Origin: Micromonosporaceae bacterium
GTDB taxonomy: Bacteria > Actinomycetota > Actinomycetes > Mycobacteriales > Micromonosporaceae
Direction of reading: 5' to 3'
DNA length: 10,316 bases
Assembly: GCA_003543035.1 (NCBI GenBank)
Contig: DPJL01000017.1
Span: 1 to 10,316 of the forward strand
Below, in pieces: positions 1 to 6,148 of the stretch. The translations under genes and the position numbers were made by a program. Position 1 is the first letter of the stretch; each line of letters begins with the position of its first letter. The notes beneath the pieces were generated by a model. That model ran no database searches and was not told the origin of the DNA. It saw only the letters and a program-made list of their open reading frames with translations.

Positions 1-1060
1 GGAAGCCCTCGAAGTTCGGGCTGATGACGCCCTCGGCGACCGAGAAGCGGCCGTCGAACACTGCGTTGATGATCGCCTGACGGTCGATCGCCAGCGACAG
101 AGCCTGACGGATCTTGGCGTCCTTGAAGGTGTCCACGTAGAGCGGGAGACCGACGTAGGTGAAGGAGTTACCCGGCTTCTCGAAGAGGCGGTCGGCGTAC
201 TTGCCCTTGGCCTCCTTGTACTTCGCCGGCGGAACGCCGTCCCAGATGTCCAGCTCGCCGGCCTCGAAGTCCGCGTAGCCGGTGTCGATCTTGTCGTAGA
301 GCTTGAACTCGATCTTGTCGGCCTTGCCCTTGGTGCCCGGGTAGTCGTTGTTGCGAACGACAGTGATGCCGACGTTGTGCTTCCACGAGCCCTCGATCTT
401 GTAGGGGCCGTTGCCGATCGGGGTCTCGTTGCATGCCTTCGTGTCAGCAAGGCAGGCCTTCGCCATCGGGAAGAAGCCCGAGTAGCCAACGGTCGCCGGC
501 CAGCCGACGAACGGCTTGTCCAGGGTTACCTGGAAGCTGAAGTCGTCAAGCTTCTTGAGGCCGGACATCGTCTTGGCCTTCGGGTCCGGCGCCTTCAGCG
601 GGCCGTCGGCGTCCGGGTCCTCGGCCTGCAGGTCGCCCCAACCCGCGATGCTGGCGAAGAAGGGCGCGTTGGGAGCCGCGTTCGGCCCGTAAGCAACCCA
701 GTTCCACGCGTCGATGAAGGAGTCAGCGTTTACCGCCTCGCCGTTGTGGAACTTGAAGTTGTTCTTAAGCTTGACCGTCCAGACCTTGTTGTCGTCGGAC
801 TTGATCGACTCTGCGATCACGTTGACGACCTTGGCGTCCTTGTTGTCGTTGTCAACAAGGCCCTTGTAGATCGTCCGGATGACCGTAATCGATGGACTGT
901 CGTCAAATCCGGGAAGCAGACCGGCTGGCTCGGATGAGCCGGCACGGATCGTTCCGCCGGCTGCCGGGGCTTCCGGCTGTTCCGGCGTCTGACAGCCAGC
1001 CGCGAATAACGCGACAGCAGTGGCGGCTACAGCCACCTTCATCGGGGAAATCCCGCGCAT
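1..1060 (-). CDS. Family-5 extracellular solute-binding lipoprotein of an ABC importer (3' end outside window)
   Basis: This is the lipid-anchored receptor of a peptide- or nickel-type ABC importer, which captures substrate outside the membrane. The reading frame is open for 353 codons and runs off the left edge, so the C-terminal part (family members usually exceed 500 residues) and any permease genes are not visible. The N-terminus has a short basic stretch, a hydrophobic segment (about residues 8-21) and the lipobox-like LFAAGC with Cys23. Family-5 features include GLVDND near residue 67, KFHNGEAVNADSF near 103, and NGPYKIEGSW near 218, where this family normally has G-PY. A further match is the segment IRQALSLAIDRQAII near residue 319. 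The ATG at 1060 is preferred because a strong GAGGAGG lies 7 bases upstream (complement of 1068-1074). A second in-frame ATG at codon 7 lacks such a site. Lysines are abundant but nearly all AAG, which fits the host. Substrate cannot be told from the sequence; oligopeptide is the default guess. Confidence 0.88.
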   Translation of the reverse strand, partial: MRGISPMKVAVAATAVALFAAGCQTPEQPEAPAAGGTIRAGSSEPAGLLPGFDDSPSITVIRTIYKGLVDNDNKDAKVVNVIAESIKSDDNKVWTVKLKNNFKFHNGEAVNADSFIDAWNWVAYGPNAAPNAPFFASIAGWGDLQAEDPDADGPLKAPDPKAKTMSGLKKLDDFSFQVTLDKPFVGWPATVGYSGFFPMAKACLADTKACNETPIGNGPYKIEGSWKHNVGITVVRNNDYPGTKGKADKIEFKLYDKIDTGYADFEAGELDIWDGVPPAKYKEAKGKYADRLFEKPGNSFTYVGLPLYVDTFKDAKIRQALSLAIDRQAIINAVFDGRFSVAEGVISPNFEGF

Positions 1061-1303
1061 GCGAATGCCTCCTCAGGCGCTCACGGAGGGGGTGTGAGGT
1101 GGCCACACTCTCGCACTCCCGGGCACGCACCGGAAGGGGCTGATATCAACCCGTTACTTACTCGCGGTGATGTCGATACGCCGTCAAGTGGATTTTGCAA
1201 ATCGCAGAAGGTGGCTTTGACAAGGCCGTTTACAACTCACTAAAGGCATTCAAGATCCAGAATGGGTCGGGCACGGATGATCCGTTCCCACAAAATGAGA
1301 GGA

Positions 1304-1948
1304 TCAGAGGAGTCTGCGATCGGCTGCCCAGCGTGAAAGCTCGTAGCGGTTCGACATCTGAAGCTTGCGTAGCACGTTGGACACATGCGTTTCGACCGTC
1401 TTGATCGAGATGAATAGTTCCTTGGCAATCTCCTTGTAGGCGTATCCGCGCGCCAGCAGGCGCAGCACTTCACGCTCACGGTTAGTCAGCTGGTCCAACT
1501 CTGGATCGGCCAAGGCGTTGTCCGGCCTCGCCGCGAAGGCGTCAAGCACGAAGCCGGCGAGCCGGGGCGAGAAGACGGCATCGCCGTCGGCGACCCGGCG
1601 AATGGCGTCGACCAAGTCATCGGGCGATATCGTTTTTGTCACGTAACCCCTGGCGCCGGCCCGAATCAGGCCGATGACATCTTCGGCCGCATCCGAAACG
1701 GACAGCGCGAGGAATTTGACCTGTGGGTGGGAGCGGCGGATGCCTTCGAGCACCGCGCGTCCACCACCATCAGGCATGTGCACATCGAGGAGTACCACGT
1801 CCGGCTCGGTGGTGCCGATCATCGAGATCGCCTGGGCGACCGTGGCGGCCTCACCGACGACGTCGACGTGGGCGCCGAGCTCGGCTCGCACACCGGCCCG
1901 GAACATCCCGTGGTCGTCCACGAGGAAGACCTTCAACCGCTCAGTCAC
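1304..1948 (-). CDS. LuxR/NarL-family response regulator (LiaR-like), partner of the adjacent PspC kinase
   Basis: This is a cytoplasmic transcription factor switched on by phosphorylation. The 214-residue length is normal for NarL/LuxR regulators. The receiver domain (about 4-120) has the acidic pair D11-D12, phosphoacceptor D55 in VVLLDVHMPDGGG, S83 at the Thr/Ser switch position and K105. The C-terminal LuxR helix-turn-helix runs from about 151 to 205 and contains LTNREREVLRLLARG followed by KEIAKELFISIKTVETHVS. The start is GTG at 1948, with a strong AGGAGGAG (complement of 1956-1963) 7 bases upstream. It overlaps the end of the kinase gene by 8 bases, so the two are very probably co-transcribed and translationally coupled as a cognate pair. 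Its targets are not shown by the sequence. The repeat cluster in the divergent gap at 3255-3302 is the obvious candidate for autoregulation. The two-component function is certain from the motifs; the Lia-like role is inferred from the neighbours. Confidence 0.95.
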   Translation of the reverse strand: MTERLKVFLVDDHGMFRAGVRAELGAHVDVVGEAATVAQAISMIGTTEPDVVLLDVHMPDGGGRAVLEGIRRSHPQVKFLALSVSDAAEDVIGLIRAGARGYVTKTISPDDLVDAIRRVADGDAVFSPRLAGFVLDAFAARPDNALADPELDQLTNREREVLRLLARGYAYKEIAKELFISIKTVETHVSNVLRKLQMSNRYELSRWAADRRLL

Positions 1949-3233
1949 GACTCGACTCCTCCTTCACCAGGGCGACCGGCAGGGTCAGCCGGACCTCCGT
2001 GCCCTCTCCGGCCGCGCTGCGGATTTCCGCTTCGCCACCGTGTCTTGCCATTCTGCCGATGATGGAGCCGCGCACTCCGTGCCGCATGTTGTCGCGATGT
2101 TCGCCGTCCAATGAGTCGGGGTCGAACCCGACCCCGCGATCCCGGACGAAAACGCTCAGCTGCGTCGGCTCTGCCTCAGCGTAGAGCGAGATTGTCTTGG
2201 CACCGGAGTGGCGGGCCGCGTTGACCATGGCTTCGCGTGCGGCGGCGACGAGAGCTGCCACCTTTTCGTCATAGGAGCGGTCACCCACCACGACCACGTC
2301 CACAGCGGTGCCGAAGGTGTCCTCCACCTCCACCGCGGCCTGCTCGAGCGCCGCGGCGAAGTGTTCGTTCGGTGAGCCGGTCGGCTGATAGAGCCAGCTT
2401 CGCAGGGACCGCTCCTGGCCCCGCGCCAGCCGCTGCACCGCGGCCGGGTCGGCGGCATTGCGCTGAATCAGGGCGAGTGTGTGTAAAACCTGGTCGTGCA
2501 CCATCGCTGCCAACTCGGCTCGCTCCTGCTCCCGGATTCGCCCCTCGCGCTCGGAACGCAGGGCGTTCATCGTGCGCCAAAGTAGAGGTGCCGCGACGAG
2601 CCCGACACCGGCCAGGGCCACGAACGCAAAAGCCAACGCCTGCCACAGATCCGTCCACGTCACCCCGCGTACCGGGGAATAGACGACAAGAAGGCCGATC
2701 ACCCCGGCCACCACAAGCCCGCCACCCCCCAGGAAGCGCACCAGGTAAGCCCGGCGGTTCTCCGGCTCGGTCAGCGGCTTGAGCCACGACGTGGCCGTGC
2801 CGGTCTCAGCCGAGCCTGGCGTGGCGGGACGCTGGGTCTGATGCCAGATGATGCCCGCGCCAATGGCGATGAGCGCCACCAGCCATCCGACCGCCATCGA
2901 AACCGGATCTTCACGGTTGAACAGGGTCGCCGCGGTCATCAGGCCCAGAGCGGCCAGAAAGAAGGGAAGAAGCCGGATCGGGTCGCGGCGGGGCACCTTC
3001 TCGCCCTCGGCCGACGGCAACACCGCCCAGAACACGGCATACAGCAGCGCACCGAGCCCGTTGATCGGCATCAGCAGCACGAAGATCGCCCGGACCACAG
3101 TGGGTGACAGGCGAACGTTGGCGGCGATGCCACTCGCGACACCCGCCACCAGTCGATCTTCCCTGGAGCGGGTGAGGCGGGTTTTGGGTACGGTTTCGGG
3201 CACGGATAGATCGTTCCACCTTCGGACGCCCAT
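1941..3233 (-). CDS. PspC-domain membrane sensor histidine kinase (LiaS-like)
   Basis: This 430-residue protein is predicted to sense a membrane signal, autophosphorylate, and pass phosphate to the regulator encoded directly downstream. In order: a PspC domain (about 20-76, with RLVAGVASGIA and a hydrophobic segment ending FWAVLP); hydrophobic helices near 86-105, 112-130, 163-185 and 195-219; then a HisKA_3-type dimerisation helix with MVHDQVLHTL, so H246 is the likely phosphorylated residue. A GHKL ATPase domain follows, with its N box at 334-343 (REAMVNAARHSG, N338), a G1 box DRGVGFD at 365-371 and HGVRGSIIGRM at 385-395. The class pairs with LuxR-type regulators, which is what follows. 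Start choice is uncertain. ATG 3233 has only a poor ribosome-binding site, while GTG at 3203 (codon 11) has AAGGTGGA upstream at a somewhat long spacing. Either start leaves PspC intact. PspC at the N-terminus of a kinase points to envelope-stress sensing by analogy with Psp and LiaFSR systems; the actual stimulus is unknown. Confidence 0.92.
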   Translation of the reverse strand: MGVRRWNDLSVPETVPKTRLTRSREDRLVAGVASGIAANVRLSPTVVRAIFVLLMPINGLGALLYAVFWAVLPSAEGEKVPRRDPIRLLPFFLAALGLMTAATLFNREDPVSMAVGWLVALIAIGAGIIWHQTQRPATPGSAETGTATSWLKPLTEPENRRAYLVRFLGGGGLVVAGVIGLLVVYSPVRGVTWTDLWQALAFAFVALAGVGLVAAPLLWRTMNALRSEREGRIREQERAELAAMVHDQVLHTLALIQRNAADPAAVQRLARGQERSLRSWLYQPTGSPNEHFAAALEQAAVEVEDTFGTAVDVVVVGDRSYDEKVAALVAAAREAMVNAARHSGAKTISLYAEAEPTQLSVFVRDRGVGFDPDSLDGEHRDNMRHGVRGSIIGRMARHGGEAEIRSAAGEGTEVRLTLPVALVKEESSRD

Positions 3234-3254
3234 CGCCCACAGGTAACCCCCGGA

Positions 3255-3302
3255 GACTGGACCACTACGTTTCTCAGGGTCGGGTCAGGGTCCAGTCCTG
3301 AG
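3255..3302. promoter_or_regulatory. Inverted and direct repeats in the divergent promoter region (candidate operator)
   Basis: The 103-base gap between the divergent kinase and LiaF-like genes contains GACTGGACC (3255-3263) and its exact complement GGTCCAGTC (3289-3297), separated by 25 bases. Nested inside are two copies of TCAGGGTC (3274-3281 and 3285-3292), offset by 11 bases or about one helical turn. CTCAGG (3273-3278) and CCTGAG (3297-3302) form a further inverted pair. The cluster lies about 20 bases from the kinase ATG and about 35-40 from the start of the plus-strand gene, where a regulator could control both directions. Repeats are seen directly; a role as binding site for the local response regulator is inference. 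I found no convincing -35/-10 pair here on either strand. Confidence 0.45.
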
Positions 3303-3336
3303 GCGGATCAGCACATCGAGACAGCAGGATCGAAGC

Positions 3337-4554
3337 ATGAGCAACGAGACACCTTCAGCCCCGGTCACCCAGGCGCCCCCGGACCCGGCGGAGCAGCCGT
3401 GGGCAGCGCGCTTCGGGCTGGTCCGACCACGGCACGGCCGCTACGTTGCCGGGGTGTGTGCCGCGATCGGGCGGGCGACCAACACTGACGCACTCTTATG
3501 GCGGGTGCTGATCGGCGTGCTGTCGATCTTCGGCGTGGGGATTGTGCTCTATCTCGCAGGCTGGCTGCTCATGCCGGCCGAGGGAGACACCGCTTCACCG
3601 ATCGAGGCACTATTCGGTCGCGGCTACTCCAGCACCTCCACCGCGCTCACCCTGGGTCTGGCCATCGTTGCGGTCATCCTGCTGGGCGCGTTGACCAACA
3701 GCTTCGTGGTGGCGGTCATCGCCGCGGTCGGGTTGATCGTGGCGGCGCTAGCGGCGAACCCGAAGAACCGGCAACCCATCCCCGCCCGGATGGAGCCGAG
3801 CCCACCGCCCGGCGACCCCACCGCGACCGCGCCAACGGCTACGGTTCCGGTCACGCCACCGGGATATCAGCCGCCATTCGCGCCGCACGGTCCCTATGTG
3901 AGCGCTCCTGCGCCGGTACCCCCGCCGCCTTATAAAGCAGCGAAGCCCAAACGAGAGCCGTCTCGCCTGGGCAGGCTGATCTTCGGGGTGATCCTGATCG
4001 CGCTCGGTGCGCTCGGCATCGCCGACCTCAGCAGCAGCTCTGTTCCAGCGGCGGTTTACATCGCCACCGCACTGGCGGTCACCGGCGCCGGTCTGATCGT
4101 CGGCGCCTGGGCCGGGCGAGCTCGTTTCTTCATCCTCATCGGCATCGTGCTGAGCCTGATGCTGCCGATCGCCGCGGACGAGGAGAACCGGGAACGCAGT
4201 GCCCGCGCCGGAACCGTCGCGTGGGTGCCGATGAGCTACGAGGAGCTGGCGGAGGGCTATGAGCACCGATTCGGCGAGGCGACCCTGGATCTGTCCAATG
4301 TGGACTTCAGCAACCGCGAAGCCGAGGTATTCGTGGCAATCAGCTTCGGCGACCTGAAGATCATCGTGCCGCCGAATGTCGACGTCACGGTCAACTCCGA
4401 CGTCAACCTGGGCGATGCCAGCGTGTTCGGCTATGAATCCAGCGGGGCCGGCGTGGAACACGTGGAACGCAACGACGGGGCGGACGGGCCGGGCGGCGGA
4501 ACGCTGCGGCTGCGCCTTGATGTGAAGTTTGGCCACGCGGAGGTAACCCGATGA
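3337..4554 (+). CDS. PspC-domain membrane protein with LiaF-like C-terminal domain
   Basis: This 405-residue protein is likely the membrane partner or modulator of the divergently encoded kinase. The N-terminal PspC domain spans about 24-82 (RHGRYVAGVCAAIGRA, then a hydrophobic helix ending LAGWLLMPAEG). Helices follow near 103-119 and 122-140. Next comes a flexible Pro/Ala/Thr-rich linker, about 145-208. A second membrane block (about 212-230, 237-258 and 263-280) resembles the LiaI/LiaF transmembrane region. The C-terminal 120 residues form a beta-rich LiaF-type domain with the pattern FGEATLDLS, AISFGDLKIIVPPNVDV and VKFGHAEV, in which repeated FG-(D/E/H) turns are characteristic. In LiaFSR systems of Firmicutes LiaF restrains the kinase LiaS; a similar role here is inference. 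Start ATG 3337 is supported by AGGA at 3326-3329, 7 bases upstream. The stop overlaps the next start as ATGA, indicating an operon. Confidence 0.88.
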   Translation: MSNETPSAPVTQAPPDPAEQPWAARFGLVRPRHGRYVAGVCAAIGRATNTDALLWRVLIGVLSIFGVGIVLYLAGWLLMPAEGDTASPIEALFGRGYSSTSTALTLGLAIVAVILLGALTNSFVVAVIAAVGLIVAALAANPKNRQPIPARMEPSPPPGDPTATAPTATVPVTPPGYQPPFAPHGPYVSAPAPVPPPPYKAAKPKREPSRLGRLIFGVILIALGALGIADLSSSSVPAAVYIATALAVTGAGLIVGAWAGRARFFILIGIVLSLMLPIAADEENRERSARAGTVAWVPMSYEELAEGYEHRFGEATLDLSNVDFSNREAEVFVAISFGDLKIIVPPNVDVTVNSDVNLGDASVFGYESSGAGVEHVERNDGADGPGGGTLRLRLDVKFGHAEVTR

Positions 4555-4826
4555 AAGCGCATCGCACCGACAACCTGTCCCTCTTCTTTGGACTGCTCTT
4601 CCTGCTGGTGGCCGGGGGCTATCTGCTGCAGCGGCAACTCGACCTCGAGCTGCCCGCCGTCGGCTGGTTCATCGCCGCCGGGATCATCTTCCTGGGCATG
4701 GTCATGGCGGTCACCGCGCTCGTTCCGGATCGCCAGCCGAAGCAGCCGGATCTCGAGCAACAAGCTGAGCAGGCAGAAATAGACGAAGAGGTGGACGAAG
4801 AGGCCGAGGTCGCCGAGAAGCCCTGA
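4551..4826 (+). CDS. Small two-helix membrane protein, LiaI/DUF5668-like, with acidic tail
   Basis: This 91-residue protein has no recognisable catalytic motif. Two hydrophobic helices (about 9-26 and 37-58) flank a short loop with QRQLDLELP; their glycine- and leucine-rich pattern resembles the LiaI/LiaF-type transmembrane region (DUF5668). The C-terminal 25 residues are very acidic, with EIDEEVDEEAEVAE, and presumably face the cytoplasm. Its ATG lies inside the ATGA overlap with the upstream stop, and a full GGAGGT (4539-4544) sits 6 bases before it, so it is translated with the LiaF-like gene. The domain likeness and operon position suggest an accessory part of the same membrane-stress module, comparable to LiaI. 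That assignment rests on hydrophobicity pattern and context only and could be wrong. The high-GC codon use matches its neighbours, so I consider the gene real. Confidence 0.8.
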   Translation: MKAHRTDNLSLFFGLLFLLVAGGYLLQRQLDLELPAVGWFIAAGIIFLGMVMAVTALVPDRQPKQPDLEQQAEQAEIDEEVDEEAEVAEKP

Positions 4827-4837
4827 CCGGCGCGGCC

Positions 4838-4850
4838 TATGCTGGCGGAA
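4838..4850 (+). promoter_or_regulatory. Candidate -10 element for a leaderless psd transcript
   Basis: TATGCT at 4838-4843 fits the actinobacterial -10 consensus TAnnnT and ends exactly 6 bases before the psd ATG at 4850. Initiation would then fall on or next to the A of the start codon. The only purine-rich stretch before the ATG, GGCGGA, abuts it and is too close to be a normal ribosome-binding site, which agrees with leaderless translation. No good -35 is visible, and the gap to the upstream stop is only 23 bases, so readthrough from the upstream operon is equally possible. Confidence 0.35.
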
Positions 4851-6091
4851 TGAGTCAGCTTTCCACCACGCCACTGGGCCCACTCGGCCAGATCAGCATC
4901 GGCGACCGCGCGGCCAAGACGCTCACCACGGAGCTGGCCAGGCACGCCGGTCCCAAGACCGCCGTGCTGGTCGGCGCCGGAGCCGACTCGCTGGTGCTGA
5001 CCGAGGCGCTTGACGCCCTCCTTCCCGGTGATCGGCTGACCGTGGTCGCGGCCGACAATGCCGTCGCCGATCAGGTGGCCACGATGGGCAGCTTTATCCG
5101 CGAGCGGGTCAAGGTCGTCGTCGAGCTCGCCGATGCCGAGCCGGCCGACTTCGTTGTGGTGGCCGAGCCGGTGGTGGGCTCGGGCGAGGAAGCCCGCAAC
5201 ACCGTCGATCAGCTCAGCAAACTGGTCGCCGAAGGCGGCCTGCTGGTCATCGCGGCCGTGGCCCTGCCGGGTCTGTCCGGCGGCGCGACCGACGAGCTGG
5301 ACCGGATAGCCGCCCGGCAGGGCGTGGGCACCGATCTGGTGCTGCGTAACACTCCGCCGGTGCGGATCCACCGCCTCCGCTTCTCCGAGGCCGATCCGGC
5401 CGTAGCGGCCAAGCTGAGCCCCGCTACGCGACCATCCAGCGTGCCGGTGACCGAGTCGATGCACATCGACTCCAACGGCGTTGCGGCCGCCGGGATCGCC
5501 TTGGGCGCTGCGGCTCTGCTCAGGCTTGTCCGCCCGAAGTCGAAGGCGTGGCTGATCCCTGCCTTGGCAGCCGCGCCGGTGGCAGCCTTCTTCCGGGACC
5601 CTGAGCGGGAAATCCCGGCCGACCCAACGGCTATCGTCGCCGCGAGCGACGGCAAAGTGCTTAGCGTGGAGCACATCCACGACGAGCGCTTCGCCGATGA
5701 GGAGTTCCTGCGGATAGCGGTGTTCCTGTCGGTGCTCGACATTCACGTCAACCGCTCGCCGGTCGCCGGCAAGGTCGTCGACTACTTCGTCGAGGACGGC
5801 GGCTATGCCAACGCCATGACGGCCGCGGCAGAGCACAACGTAGCCGCCTACACGGTCCTGGAGACGCCGGAACACCACAAGGTTGTTGTCGCACAGCGCA
5901 CCGGCCTCATCGCCCGCCGCATCGTCCAACGGGCGCCGATCGGTGCATTGCTGGCCAAGGGCGAGCGTTTCGGCCTGATCCGCTTCGGCTCGCGCACCGA
6001 CGTCTACCTTCCGGCTGACAAGGCGGAGGCAGCTGTGGCTCCCGGCGATCGCGTGGCCGGCGGTTCAACCGTCATCGCTCGCTGGATCTGA
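4850..6091 (+). CDS. psd: Phosphatidylserine decarboxylase with an N-terminal methyltransferase-like domain
   Basis: The C-terminal half (about 205-413) is a short-type pyruvoyl-dependent phosphatidylserine decarboxylase, which converts phosphatidylserine to phosphatidylethanolamine at the membrane. Two hydrophobic stretches (about 209-227 and 233-248) lead to the hallmark FFRDPER (247-253). Likely catalytic residues are D267 in ASDGKV and H299 in LDIHVNRSP. The self-cleavage site is G380-S381 in RFGSRTDVYLP; S381 would become the pyruvoyl group and leave a small alpha chain of about 33 residues. Stand-alone enzymes of this type are about 200-240 residues, so the first 175-200 residues are extra. 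They show alternating strands and helices of a Rossmann fold: TAVLVGAGADS near 37-47, LTVVAADN near 63-70, ADFVVVAEPVVG near 99-110 and GGLLVIAAV near 129-137. This resembles class I SAM methyltransferases, although the glycine motif is incomplete. Decarboxylase identity is firm; methyltransferase activity is unproven. The opposing neighbour is the enzyme that supplies its substrate. Confidence 0.93.
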   Translation: MSQLSTTPLGPLGQISIGDRAAKTLTTELARHAGPKTAVLVGAGADSLVLTEALDALLPGDRLTVVAADNAVADQVATMGSFIRERVKVVVELADAEPADFVVVAEPVVGSGEEARNTVDQLSKLVAEGGLLVIAAVALPGLSGGATDELDRIAARQGVGTDLVLRNTPPVRIHRLRFSEADPAVAAKLSPATRPSSVPVTESMHIDSNGVAAAGIALGAAALLRLVRPKSKAWLIPALAAAPVAAFFRDPEREIPADPTAIVAASDGKVLSVEHIHDERFADEEFLRIAVFLSVLDIHVNRSPVAGKVVDYFVEDGGYANAMTAAAEHNVAAYTVLETPEHHKVVVAQRTGLIARRIVQRAPIGALLAKGERFGLIRFGSRTDVYLPADKAEAAVAPGDRVAGGSTVIARWI

Positions 6092-6104
6092 GGCAAACAG
6101 AAAG

Positions 6105-6131
6105 TGGCCCGCCGGTCTATCCGGCGGGCCA
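6105..6131. terminator. Bidirectional hairpin terminator between psd and pssA
   Basis: GGCCCGCCGG (6106-6115) and CCGGCGGGCC (6121-6130) form a perfect 10-bp stem, extended to 11 bp by T6105/A6131, with a 5-base loop TCTAT. It lies 14 bases after the psd stop and 18 bases beyond the pssA stop, between two convergent genes. A short A run (6101-6103) on one side and AAACGTT on the other are the only T-tract-like flanks, so it resembles the GC-rich, U-poor hairpins common in actinobacteria. Confidence 0.85.
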
Positions 6132-6148
6132 AACGTTCATTCGGTGAA

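Noticed and set aside
377..937. A 186-codon plus-strand open frame inside the solute-binding protein gene
   Set aside because: Antisense shadow: the minus-strand frame carries the lipobox and family-5 motifs, while this translation is Val/Arg-rich with no structure.
1092..1108. GTGTG/CACAC inverted repeat upstream of the lipoprotein gene as operator
   Set aside because: Arms of 5 bases in a GC-rich gap are expected by chance, and no regulator gene is linked to it.
1155..1187. TTGACG (complement of 1182-1187) with TAAGTA (complement of 1155-1160) as promoter for the solute-binding gene
   Set aside because: The spacer is 21 bases, too long for a standard promoter, and TAAGTA does not fit TAnnnT; not enough to call.
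1273..1285. Small palindrome ACGGATGATCCGT as terminator of the regulator gene
   Set aside because: Only a 5-bp stem with a 3-base loop and no T tract; too weak to call a terminator.
3748..4536. A 262-codon minus-strand open frame opposite the LiaF-like gene
   Set aside because: The plus-strand protein has clear PspC and LiaF-like domains, a good ribosome-binding site and an ATGA junction; the opposite frame has none of these.
4619..5929. A 436-codon open frame on the minus strand
   Set aside because: Antisense to the Psd gene and the small membrane protein. It is rich in His, Gly, Arg and Asp without recognisable domains and has no ribosome-binding site logic.
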